Shown here in pieces: positions 1 to 7,665 of a DNA stretch of 64,000 bases. A program made the translations under genes and the position numbers. The number at the start of each line of letters is the position of its first letter. Positions within the stretch are counted from its first letter, which is position 1. A model generated the notes under the pieces. The model worked only from the letters and a program-made list of their open reading frames with translations, was not told the origin of the DNA and did not search any database. This stretch comes from JACVRW01 sp963821275 (lineage in GTDB: Bacteria; Actinomycetota; Thermoleophilia; Solirubrobacterales; Thermoleophilaceae): positions 1-64,000 of the forward strand of contig CAWGDF010000008.1 in assembly GCA_963821275.1 (NCBI GenBank), written 5' to 3'.

Positions 1-2
1 GG

Positions 3-1052
3 GATCCCCAGCCCGGGCTAGCGCTGGTGCGATTGGCCCAGGGAGACCTCGCCGCGGCGGCGGCCTCCATCCGAGACGCGCTCGAGCGGCCAATGCGGGT
101 GCCCTCGAAGGAGCGGCCACCGGACACCGATCTGCAGCGGGCCCCGCTGCTCGAGGCGCAAGTCGAGATCGAGATCGCGGCCGGCAATCTCGGTCGAGCC
201 CGTGCGGCGGGCGACGAGCTGCAACGGGTGGGCGCCCGCTTCAAGAGCAAGGCGCTGGTCGCCGGCGCGACCCTGGCCCGGGGCCGGGTGCAGCTCGCCG
301 AGGGCCACGCGGCGGAGGCCGAAAGGTGTTGCTCGGACGCCGCACGCCTGTGGAACCAGATCGGGGCACCCTATGAGGTGGCGCGCGCACGAATGGTTCT
401 CGCGGAGGCGCTGCGCGCCGGTGGCAGCGAGGACCAAGCCGTTCTCGAGCGACAGGCCGCCACCACGATCCTCGAGCGGATCGAAGTCGCGGTGAACCCG
501 ACGACCCACGCCAACGTCTTCCGCCGTGAGGACGACTACTGGTCGGTGGGGTTCGAGGGTCGCACGGTGCACGTCCGCGATCTCAAGGGCATGCGGTATC
601 TCGCGCAGCTTCTCGTCCACCCCGGCCGCGAGTTCCACGTGCTCGACATGGTCGCCGCCGAAACCGGGCAACAGACGGCACTCGGCGACGCGGGCGAGGT
701 CCTCGACGAGCGGGCCAAGACCGCCTATCGCCGCCGGCTCGCCGAGATCGAAGAAGACATCGAGCAGGCACGCACCCTCGAGGACACCGATCGGGAGGCG
801 CAAGCCGAAGCCGAGCGCGACTTCCTGGTCCGAGAACTGGCGAGCGCGGTCGGTCTGGGCGGTCGCGACCGGCGAGCCGCATCCGACTCGGAACGCGCTC
901 GATCCGCTGTGACCCGCGCGGTGCGCCAAGCGATAGCTCGGATCGGCGAGCACCATCCCCAGCTCGGCGAGCACCTCACCCCCTCCATACGCACCGGCAC
1001 ATACTGCGCCTACGTGCCCGATCCCGGCGCTCCCGCGGCGTGGACGTTGTGA
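3..1052 (+). CDS. C-terminal part of a TPR-containing ATPase-type transcriptional regulator (5' truncated by window)
   Basis: The frame is open from the first bases of the window, so the true start lies upstream; the GTG at 27 is only an internal codon. What is visible is an alpha-helical stretch rich in Ala/Arg/Leu with TPR character (about the first 150 residues, e.g. LARGRVQLAEGHAAEAE). A compact domain follows (VFRREDDYWSVGFEGRTVHV ... KGMRYLAQLL) and then an acidic coiled-coil tail. In actinobacteria this compact domain commonly closes large AAA-ATPase/TPR regulators of the AfsR/LuxR or adenylate-cyclase-linked type. The ATPase domain itself is not in the window, so the specific role is unknown. 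It reads without interruption to a TGA at 1050-1052. Confidence 0.6.
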   Translation, partial: DPQPGLALVRLAQGDLAAAAASIRDALERPMRVPSKERPPDTDLQRAPLLEAQVEIEIAAGNLGRARAAGDELQRVGARFKSKALVAGATLARGRVQLAEGHAAEAERCCSDAARLWNQIGAPYEVARARMVLAEALRAGGSEDQAVLERQAATTILERIEVAVNPTTHANVFRREDDYWSVGFEGRTVHVRDLKGMRYLAQLLVHPGREFHVLDMVAAETGQQTALGDAGEVLDERAKTAYRRRLAEIEEDIEQARTLEDTDREAQAEAERDFLVRELASAVGLGGRDRRAASDSERARSAVTRAVRQAIARIGEHHPQLGEHLTPSIRTGTYCAYVPDPGAPAAWTL

Positions 1053-1269
1053 CCCCACCGCCATGCCGCCGCATCGAACTCAATGCATATCCACTGCGAC
1101 GCCTGCCTCGCTTGCGTTACACCACAACCACGCCTTGATTGGCTGCCGCTCCTGGACAAGGGGGCGATCAGGGGCGCGTGGGAATGCCTCCCTGGCTGCC
1201 GCCATGGACGACGGGCGATTGTCGTCCAGGCGCTCGCTTCCGCCCGGGCTCGCGATGCCGGGTTTTCGA

Positions 1270-1446
1270 TCAGAGCCGCAGCCCGGTGCTCGCGGACATC
1301 ATCGGCGCGCGGCGCGTGCGCAGCGCCGTGATGATCTGCTCGGGGTCGATCCCCTGCAGGTAGATCCAGGTTGCCGAGGTTGGCGTGGCCGAGCAGGCGC
1401 GCTGGATGATGTAGAGCGCAACACCCTCGCGTGAATGCAGATGCAT
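1270..1446 (-). pseudogene. Tyrosine recombinase (phage/ICE integrase) C-terminal remnant
   Basis: The minus strand reads HSREGVALYIIQR, then in a shifted frame LLGHANLG, then back in the first frame IYLQGIDPEQIITALRTRR followed by APMMSAS and a stop. This matches the C-terminus of actinobacterial tyrosine recombinases: box II ends with the LGH motif and the catalytic Tyr lies in IYLQGID. The middle segment is one frame off. The pattern fits a 2-nt gain before LLGH and a 2-nt loss after it. The N-terminal two thirds are missing, with nothing integrase-like upstream of about 1446. It lies 110 bp from a tRNA 3'-end fragment, the usual target of such enzymes. It is dead as it stands. Confidence 0.75.
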
Positions 1447-1555
1447 ATTTGGAAGCGGCAAACCGCAGCAGAAGGCAGTAGCTGCACGAGGCAGATCGCT
1501 CGTTGAGCGGCTTGACCGGCAAACGGCACTAGACCGCAGCAGCTGCTCGCGCCTT

Positions 1556-1594
1556 ACAAGCAAGAGGTCGCCCGTTCGAGCCGGGCACCGCCCA
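1556..1594 (+). repeat. 39-bp tRNA-Val-like 3' end, left copy (putative att scar)
   Basis: The sequence contains a perfect T-arm (GCCCG-TTCGAGC-CGGGC, 1570-1586), variable loop AGGTC, acceptor strand ACCGCCC and discriminator A. Just upstream CTTACAA (1553-1559) would be an anticodon loop with UAC (Val), but the 5' anticodon stem does not pair and no D-arm is present. The 3' CCA is not encoded (CCT). The same 39 bp recur at 10055-10093 with one mismatch. A 3' tRNA fragment beside integrase debris is the classic signature of an attR site. Confidence 0.75.
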
Positions 1595-1630
1595 CCTTTG
1601 GAGTCCGCTTCTTCGTCCCCACACGTGCCG

Positions 1631-3898
1631 TCAGGTTCGGAGGAGTTCCGCGGGTGCGGTCTCCAGCGCGCGGGTGGCGGCTCGACGGCCGTGCTCGCGC
1701 ATGCGATCCAGCTGATGAAACTCGAGCCGACCGACGCCGTCCTGGTCGGGTGAGATCAGGAGCTGGGCATGCTGGCGTGCCGCCGCTTGGGTGTCCTCGG
1801 TCTGAAGCAGGATGAGCCGGAAGAGGGTCTCGGGGAGCGTCGGGTCGCGGTCAGGCGCCTTGACCCGGCCGACGTGCCGGTCCTCAGGCTCGTTGGCGTC
1901 GGATGCGATAATCGGCCCCTCGCCGTCGGCCGCCATCGTCGCTACGGGCAGATTGTCGAGTACACCGCCGTCGATGAGTAGGCGGTCGTCCAGCCGGACC
2001 GGGGGAGCGAACGCCGGCAGGGCCATGCTCGCCCCGACGGCCTGAGGCAGGGGTCCGCGGCGATGCACAACGAGCTCTCCGCTGATCAGGTCGGTCGAAA
2101 CGCAGAGGAAGGGCCGGATTAGATCTTCCATCGCCGGGGGCAGCAGACGCTCGAGCATGGCGCGGACGCGAGCGCCGCGGATGAGCGAGACGCGGGGGAG
2201 GCGGTAGTCGCTGGCTGGGTTGCGGCGGACCCACTCCTGATAGCAGTGGTGGTCGATCTCGTCGGGCTCGAGTCCTGCCGCAAGCAGGGCGCCGATGAAC
2301 GCTCCCATGCTGACTCCTGCCACCCGGTCGATCGGGATGCCGGCGGCCAGCAGCACCTCGATGACGCCGATGTGGGCGAACGCCCGCGCGCCGCCGCCTG
2401 AGAGGACGAGCCCGACCGAGCGGCCGGTCATGCGCCGCGCGAGCGCTGCCGCGTCTTGACTCCCAGCCGTTCCCCGTCGTATGCGCTGTGATGAACGGGC
2501 GCCGATCTCGGCGAGCAGCGCGATCGCCGTGGGGTCGCCGGGCCTTCCGGCGAGCGCGACGTCGGCGCCGCGCGGCAGGACGCCGCGAACCGGCTGACCG
2601 GGGGCGGGCACCTCGCCGACGACTACGATGGCGCGATCGGCCTGCGCTCGCAGGCCGCCGCCCACGCGGTGCCTGGCGTACCGGCCAGCAGCAGTACGTG
2701 GGGGTGTTGCCGTTCCGCCTGCTCGAGCGCGTCGGAGAGTCCCTCCGCGCCGACCCGCTCGTCGGGCCCCGGTGTCGGCCGTGGCAAGGAAAGCCTTGAT
2801 GAAGAGGGCGGCCGCGCGGCGGCATGCGTCGTCCTGGCTTGTTGTGAAGAGTGCGACGACGGACGCCACCTCGCGGCCAGGGGCGGGCAGCGGCCGGCTG
2901 TGTTCGAGCTGGCGGGCCAGCTGGCGCAGCAGCGTGCGACTGAAGGCTGCATCGATCTCCAGAAGCCTCTCGAAGTCGGCACGGGGGACGCAGAGAAGGG
3001 TGCTGTCGCGGCGCGCGCGCAATGACGCGGTGCGCGGCGCGCCGGAGATCAGCGCGAGCTCCCCGACCACCCCTCCCGGCCCGAGGTCGCGGATGACCTG
3101 GGCGTCCGCGGCGGGCGGCTCGGCGACGATCTCCACGCGCCCCCGCTCGACGACGTAAAGCGCCTCCCCGGCGTCGCCCTGCCGGAACAGCCACTCGCCC
3201 GCGGGTAACGGCACGCGTTCTGCTCGGGCGAGCACGTCTGGGGGCAGCACGCCAAGCGACCGCAGATGGAAGGCCTCTTCGCGACCGCCGCCCGCCGGCT
3301 GGCGGCTTGGCGGCTCGCCGCGGGGTGGCGAAACGCCGTCACTCGCCGCGGGGCGCGAGGGCGCCACGGGATGTGAGGTCGCCGCGGGCGCATGGGCGGG
3401 GCGAGCTTCGAGGCGTCCGAGCATCAGCGAAGTAAGGCCGAGGAGCACGAAGCAGGCGGCGCCGAAGAGCCAGATCCGGTCGAAGGCAGCGGCGAAGTCG
3501 TCGGGAGCAGGGGTGCCAAGCAGGGCGACGAGCAGTGCTATCCCGACTGCCGCACCGAGCTCGCGGATGCCGGTGTTGAGCCCGGTCGCGACCGCGAAGC
3601 GCCCGCCGGGAGCGTCCGCGACGGCCGCGTCGCTGACCACCGGAAAGGTGAGGCCGACCCCGAGCGCGGTGAGCAGCGCCGCCGGCAGGTAGACCTCGAG
3701 GAACGCCGGGTCAGCGCCTGCTCGAAGTGCCATGTAGAGCGGACCCGCGGCCCACACCAGGGAGCCCACCAGCAGAAGGGGGCGCGCATCCCGCCCGGCG
3801 GCCCAGCGCCCCGCGAGGAGCGCCGCAGCCGCGGCCGCGAACGGCGCCGGCGTAGTTGCGAGACCCGCCTCGAGCGGCGAGTATCGCCACACCTCCAT
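1631..3898 (-). CDS. C-terminal MFS helices, cNMP-binding domain and patatin-like phospholipase (distal part of a fused gene)
   Basis: From the internal Met at 3898 this frame encodes the last MFS transmembrane helices (about residues 1-170), then a cyclic-nucleotide-binding domain (about 215-330, LPAGEWLFRQGDAGEALYVV ... GELALISGAPRTA). A linker follows, then a patatin domain with oxyanion loop GGGARA, nucleophile elbow GVSMG and catalytic DGG (IDGGVLDN). The order cNMP-then-patatin resembles the neuropathy target esterase family, which hydrolyses phospholipids at membranes. Around 2640-2790 the frame slips out and back: the alternative frame restores a sensible linker (DERVGAEGLSDALEQAERQ). 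The N-terminal MFS half is the overlapping upstream frame ending near 3935, so a single protein of about 1050 residues is likely. It is divergent from the psd operon. Confidence 0.7.
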   Translation of the reverse strand: MEVWRYSPLEAGLATTPAPFAAAAAALLAGRWAAGRDARPLLLVGSLVWAAGPLYMALRAGADPAFLEVYLPAALLTALGVGLTFPVVSDAAVADAPGGRFAVATGLNTGIRELGAAVGIALLVALLGTPAPDDFAAAFDRIWLFGAACFVLLGLTSLMLGRLEARPAHAPAATSHPVAPSRPAASDGVSPPRGEPPSRQPAGGGREEAFHLRSLGVLPPDVLARAERVPLPAGEWLFRQGDAGEALYVVERGRVEIVAEPPAADAQVIRDLGPGGVVGELALISGAPRTASLRARRDSTLLCVPRADFERLLEIDAAFSRTLLRQLARQLEHSRPLPAPGREVASVVALFTTSQDDACRRAAALFIKAFLATADTGARRAGRRGGTLRRARAGGTATPPRTAAGRYARHRVGGGLRAQADRAIVVVGEVPAPGQPVRGVLPRGADVALAGRPGDPTAIALLAEIGARSSQRIRRGTAGSQDAAALARRMTGRSVGLVLSGGGARAFAHIGVIEVLLAAGIPIDRVAGVSMGAFIGALLAAGLEPDEIDHHCYQEWVRRNPASDYRLPRVSLIRGARVRAMLERLLPPAMEDLIRPFLCVSTDLISGELVVHRRGPLPQAVGASMALPAFAPPVRLDDRLLIDGGVLDNLPVATMAADGEGPIIASDANEPEDRHVGRVKAPDRDPTLPETLFRLILLQTEDTQAAARQHAQLLISPDQDGVGRLEFHQLDRMREHGRRAATRALETAPAELLRT

Positions 3899-4803
3899 GA
3901 GGAAGAGGAGATTCGCAAGCCCGACCCCGTAGAAGCCGATGCGCCGATGAGCGTTAGGGCGCTTGTGATGGCGAAAGTGCGGCGCCGAAGCAGCGCGAGG
4001 TCGACCACCGGCGCGGGGTGCCGCCGCGAGCGACGCACGACGGCACCGATACCGGCGGTGGCGAAAGCGAGGGCCCCCAGGACGCCGGGGCTGATCAGAC
4101 CCCAGGTCTCCGTCTGCACGATGGCGAACGTGAGCGCCCCTACCGCGAGCGCGAGCAACAGTGCCGACGTCAGGTCAGGCCACGCCCGGCGACCGGGCGC
4201 GCGGCTCTCGACCAGGTGCCGCGCGCTCAGTCGCCAGACGAGCAGACCAATGGGCAGGTTGACGAGGAAGACGAGGCGCCAGTCCCAGAGCTCCACGAGG
4301 ACCCCGCCCACTGAGGGCCCGATTCCTGCGGCGAGCGCGGCCGTTGCGCTCCATGCCGCCACCGCCGGAGCGCGACCGGGGCCGGGATTGGCCTCGAGTA
4401 CCAGCGCGAGTGACGCCGGCACGAGGATCGCGGCGCCGGCTCCCTGGAGCGCCCGGGCGGCGATCAGTGCTCCCGCGCTCGGTGCGAGCGCGCAGAGCAC
4501 CGACGCGACTGTGAACACCACGATGCCGGCCGAGAACAACCGCCGCCGCCCGAGCAGATCGGCAATCCGCCCGGCTGGCACGAGCAGCGCGGCGAACACG
4601 ATGGCGTACGCGTTGAGGACCCAAGACAGGCCGTCGATGCCTGCGTCGGGGAACGACTGGACCAGGTTAGGAAAAGCGATCCCGACGACAGTGTTGTCGA
4701 GGAACGCCATGAAGACGCCCATGGAGGCGATCAACCCAACGGTGCGTGCCGGTACCCGTGGCGTGGAGAGCACCTCCGGCCACTCGCCCCTTCCTTCGGC
4801 CAC
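3538..4803 (-). CDS. MFS (DHA2/14-TM drug-efflux type) transporter, N-terminal part of the fusion; frameshifted near 3935
   Basis: The product starts at the ATG at 4803. It has typical DHA2 features: MGVFMAFLDNTVVGIAFPNL in helix 1, then GRIADLLGRRR (motif A) and GPSVGGVLVELWDWRLVFLV (motif C region). Sequence sense is lost after about residue 288, where TLIGASA runs into low-complexity Ser/Arg. One missing base in GGCTTC (about 3934-3939) explains this: the next frame continues as FYGVGLANLLFLMEVWRY and joins the cNMP/patatin frame. I therefore treat the segment below 3935 in this frame as spurious. The role is proton-driven export of an unknown substrate, physically linked to a lipase. The start is 82 bp from the psd start on the other strand. 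Confidence 0.75.
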   Translation of the reverse strand: MAEGRGEWPEVLSTPRVPARTVGLIASMGVFMAFLDNTVVGIAFPNLVQSFPDAGIDGLSWVLNAYAIVFAALLVPAGRIADLLGRRRLFSAGIVVFTVASVLCALAPSAGALIAARALQGAGAAILVPASLALVLEANPGPGRAPAVAAWSATAALAAGIGPSVGGVLVELWDWRLVFLVNLPIGLLVWRLSARHLVESRAPGRRAWPDLTSALLLALAVGALTFAIVQTETWGLISPGVLGALAFATAGIGAVVRRSRRHPAPVVDLALLRRRTFAITSALTLIGASASTGSGLRISSSSWRCGDTRRSRRVSQLRRRRSRPRLRRSSRGAGPPGGMRAPFCWWAPWCGPRVRSTWHFEQALTRRSSRSTCRRRCSPRSGSASPFRWSATRPSRTLPAGASRSRPGSTPASASSVRQSG

Positions 4804-4885
4804 CGCCTAGTTCTACACCGACGCGACCGGCCTGTCGACTGACGAACGCGTGGCCGAATCCGTCGATTGGGCCTAGGCTGAGTGG

Positions 4886-5569
4886 GTGCCGAAAGGGACG
4901 GTGCCATCCTTGGGGTGGCAGCATCGACTGCGGTCGGTGGGGATCGCGCGCGGCGTCCCCGCCTGGCTCTGGGCGGGCTGGGGTGGGGGGCTTGTGCTCA
5001 CCGGCGTGGCGGTCCGCTCGACCGGCCGCGGACGGGCCGTCTCCCTGATGGCGGCGGGGGCGACCGCGCTGACCGCGGCCTTCTTCCGGGACCCCGACCG
5101 CACTGCCCGTTCCCGCGACCTGCTCGCGCCGGCCGACGGTCGCGTGACCGCCGTAGATCGTCGCGACGACGGCCGCTGGCGAATCGCCACCTACATGAGC
5201 CTGCGAGACGTCCATGTCAACCGGGCGCCGGTCGACGGGGTGATTCGGAGCATCGAACACCATCGGGGGGGCCACCTCCCGGCGTTCGACAAGGATTCTG
5301 ATCGCAACGAGCGTTTGCACTGGCGCGTCGACACCGACCATGGGGAACTCGAGATCGTCCAGATCGCGGGCACGCTGGCACGGCGGATCGTCCCCTACCG
5401 CGCTCCCGGCGACCGGCTCCGTCGCGGCGAGCGGATCGGCCTCATCCGGTTCGGCTCACGTGTTGACGTCATCTTGCCGACCGGTGTGACGCCGGCTGTG
5501 GCGATCAGCAACCGCCTGCGTGCCGGGGAATCGAGGCTCGCGTCCGCCGGCGCAGAGGAGAAATCGTGA
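4886..5569 (+). CDS. psd: Phosphatidylserine decarboxylase (archaeal-type, short form)
   Basis: This enzyme converts phosphatidylserine to phosphatidylethanolamine at the membrane. The 227-residue product has an N-terminal hydrophobic hairpin (about residues 20-65), then FFRDPDRT, LLAPADG, MSLRDVHVNRAPVDG and near the end IRFGSR. In the family the Gly-Ser bond of this last motif is self-cleaved to make the pyruvoyl cofactor; the usual LGST is here FGSR, as in other short Psd proteins. The start is a GTG. It overlaps the next gene by 4 nt (GTGA), so translation is coupled with the phosphatidylserine synthase that supplies its substrate. It is divergent from the MFS-patatin gene. Confidence 0.9.
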   Translation: MPKGTVPSLGWQHRLRSVGIARGVPAWLWAGWGGGLVLTGVAVRSTGRGRAVSLMAAGATALTAAFFRDPDRTARSRDLLAPADGRVTAVDRRDDGRWRIATYMSLRDVHVNRAPVDGVIRSIEHHRGGHLPAFDKDSDRNERLHWRVDTDHGELEIVQIAGTLARRIVPYRAPGDRLRRGERIGLIRFGSRVDVILPTGVTPAVAISNRLRAGESRLASAGAEEKS

Positions 5570-6351
5570 AGGCCTCGCCTCAATATGTCGCGCAAGTACG
5601 GCGGGTGGGGCTCGCGGACCTTTTGACGATCGCCAACGGGGTCTGCGGCTTCGCAGCCATCGTCCTGCTGCTGGACATGGACTCCGGCTCGGTCGAGTGG
5701 GGATCCTCGATGGTCGACGGGCAGCTTGGCTTGGTCGTCGCCCTCGTAGCGTTGGGACTCACATTTGACGCGCTCGACGGCGTGGTCGCGCGCTGGCGCG
5801 GAGCGAGCGGGCTCGGCGGCCATCTGGACCTGATGTCCGACGTAATCACGTTCGGCATCGTCCCGGCGCTGGTGCTGATCCAGAGTCCTGCAGGCGACGG
5901 AGAGGTGGCGTCCGTTCTGGCGCCGCTCGTCGGTGGGTTGTATCTGACCGCCGTACTCGTGCGCCTCGCCGCCTTCGCCTCGGCCGAGGACCACGCGCAG
6001 TCCTTCACAGGCCTGCCGACGCCGCCGGCCGCCGTCCTGGTTCTCACCTTCCTCGCGCTCGCGCCCGGCCAGACTGCGGTATTGATCGGTACGGCCGCCA
6101 CCGCGCTGCTGATGGTGTCGTCATATCGGCGGCCCCACCCGAACGCGCTTGGCATGATCGTCATGTCGGTGCTTGCGTGCGCGTGTGCCGGCGCGGCTTT
6201 CGCGGGATGGATCTCGCTCGGCCTCGCCGGCCTGCTCACGTTTGCATGCGTCTTTCTGATCGGACCGCTCGAGATGGCGGCGCGCCGCCTGCTCGCCACC
6301 GCCGGAGGTTTGCAGGCGGCGATTCTGCGGTGGCGCTGGCGGGAGATTTGA
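5566..6351 (+). CDS. pssA: CDP-diacylglycerol-serine O-phosphatidyltransferase
   Basis: The product is an integral-membrane CDP-alcohol phosphatidyltransferase of 261 residues with about seven hydrophobic segments. The family signature D-x2-DG-x2-AR-x8-G-x3-D-x3-D is complete (DALDGVVARW ... GHLDLMSD, about residues 65-90). The N-terminus carries the LLTIANGVCGF stretch typical of PssA. It makes phosphatidylserine from CDP-diacylglycerol and serine. The GTG start overlaps the psd stop by 4 nt, and the desaturase gene follows after 4 nt, giving a compact lipid operon. Neighbouring psd supports serine rather than inositol or glycerol-phosphate as acceptor. Confidence 0.9.
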   Translation: MKASPQYVAQVRRVGLADLLTIANGVCGFAAIVLLLDMDSGSVEWGSSMVDGQLGLVVALVALGLTFDALDGVVARWRGASGLGGHLDLMSDVITFGIVPALVLIQSPAGDGEVASVLAPLVGGLYLTAVLVRLAAFASAEDHAQSFTGLPTPPAAVLVLTFLALAPGQTAVLIGTAATALLMVSSYRRPHPNALGMIVMSVLACACAGAAFAGWISLGLAGLLTFACVFLIGPLEMAARRLLATAGGLQAAILRWRWREI

Positions 6352-6355
6352 GGCC

Positions 6356-7345
6356 GTGAGCGCGATCGCGGCGGTCGGTGACTGGCGCGTGGCGGTCGCT
6401 CCCTATGCGCGGCCGGACGTCGCGCTCGCCGCCCTCGGCGTCGCCACGTCGGTGGTCCCGTACCTGACCCTCCTCGTCGCCATGCACGCCTTGCTCGGTG
6501 TGTCCCCGTTGCTCGCGTTGCTGCTCGTCCCGCCGGCGGCCGGGTTCCTCGTTCGCATTTACATCATCTTCCACGACTGCGCACACGGTTCGTTCCTGCC
6601 CGGCAGACGCGCCAACACGTGGCTCGGCTCAATCCTCAGCCTCTTCGCCTACTCCAACTTCGCCGCCTGGCGCCACCACCACGCGATCCACCACGCCACG
6701 GCCGGGGACCTCGAGCGGCGCGGCGTCGGGGATGTCCACCTCATGACCGTCGCGGAGTACCGCGGGAGCCGCTGGCGCAAGCGGTTCTACTACCGGGCCT
6801 ACCGGAACCCCTTGGTCATGTTCGGCCTTGGCCCCTTCGTCGAGCTGGTGGTGCAGCCGCGTTTCGTTCCCAAGCCGTCGCGCCCCGGGATCCGCCGGAA
6901 CGTATGGGTCACCAATCTCGCGCTCGCCGCGCTGCTGGCCGGCGCCTGTTTTCTGGTCGGGTGGCGGGATGTGCTGATCCTGCAGGTTCCCGTGGTTTGG
7001 TTGGCGGGCGCCATCGGCATTTTCCTTTTCTATGTCCAACACCAGTTCGAGGACGTCTACTGGGAGCACTCGGAAGAGTGGGAGTTCGGCGCGGCCTCGC
7101 TGCGCGGCAGCTCGCACCTCCAGCTCCCGCCCGTCCTGCGCTTCCTCACCGGCAACATCGGGCTCCACCACGTCCACCACCTCAGCGCTCGCATCCCCAA
7201 CTACCGGCTTCAGCGCGCGCACGACGACCTGTCCGATCTATTCGACTCCGTGCCCACCCTGTCGCTCAGGGAGGCGCTGCGCTGCCTGCGGCTCAAGCTC
7301 TACGACGAGGAGCGCCGACGCCTGGTCAGCTGGGACGACGTCTGA
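6356..7345 (+). CDS. Membrane fatty acid desaturase
   Basis: The 329-residue product has all three histidine boxes of the di-iron membrane desaturases: HDCAHGS (about residue 66), WRHHHAIHH (about 103) and HHVHH (about 266). Hydrophobic segments between them form the two transmembrane hairpins. The spacing and box sequences fit the delta-12/omega-6 acyl-lipid desaturase group (DesA/FAD2-like), which introduces double bonds into acyl chains using reduced ferredoxin or a similar donor. It starts 4 nt after pssA and is the last gene of the psd-pssA-desaturase run, suggesting adjustment of head group and acyl fluidity together. The exact double-bond position cannot be told from sequence. Confidence 0.9.
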   Translation: MSAIAAVGDWRVAVAPYARPDVALAALGVATSVVPYLTLLVAMHALLGVSPLLALLLVPPAAGFLVRIYIIFHDCAHGSFLPGRRANTWLGSILSLFAYSNFAAWRHHHAIHHATAGDLERRGVGDVHLMTVAEYRGSRWRKRFYYRAYRNPLVMFGLGPFVELVVQPRFVPKPSRPGIRRNVWVTNLALAALLAGACFLVGWRDVLILQVPVVWLAGAIGIFLFYVQHQFEDVYWEHSEEWEFGAASLRGSSHLQLPPVLRFLTGNIGLHHVHHLSARIPNYRLQRAHDDLSDLFDSVPTLSLREALRCLRLKLYDEERRRLVSWDDV

Positions 7346-7665
7346 GGCAGTTGAGCAGTTCCAATGCCGCCCTTGAGGTTCGCCAAGGCGCCTCAATACG
7401 TAACGCTACCGCTCCACCGGAGGCCCTTTTGGGACGGCAACCGCGAGGTGCGCGCCAATTCCGCACTGGCGGCATCCCAAGTCGTCGCATCAGGAGAGCA
7501 GTCGCTGCGCCTGTCTTGGGCGATGGTCAGTTGCGGCGCGATGACTTCCTGCTGCACCCAGACCTTGCGCCGGACGACATCGAAGGCGACTGGTGGCGAC
7601 TCGCCGAGCCGATTACTCGTTAGCTGGTGGGATCTCGCGGCTGCGTGCCGCTGAGTACGCGAGCA
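7346..7665. other. 320-bp spacer without a confident gene
   Basis: The spacer lies between the desaturase stop and the convergent TolB-like gene. One plus-strand frame stays open through most of it and ends in a protein-like tail (DDFLLHPDLAPDDIEGDWWR, stop at 7621-7623). It has no good start codon and no recognisable family, so it could be the tail of a lost gene. No strong hairpin terminator is visible. Confidence 0.4.

Noticed and set aside
18..1064. Long minus-strand ORF opposite the TPR regulator
   Set aside because: It mirrors the plus-strand gene codon for codon in GC-rich DNA; the plus strand has recognisable domains and this one has none.
1548..1594. Functional tRNA-Val(UAC) gene
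   Set aside because: The anticodon stem pairs at only three of five positions, there is no D-arm or 5' acceptor strand, and CCA is absent.
7348..7623. Small gene ending in DDFLLHPDLAPDDIEGDWWR
   Set aside because: No start codon with a ribosome site and no family; only the tail looks protein-like, so it is described as part of the spacer.
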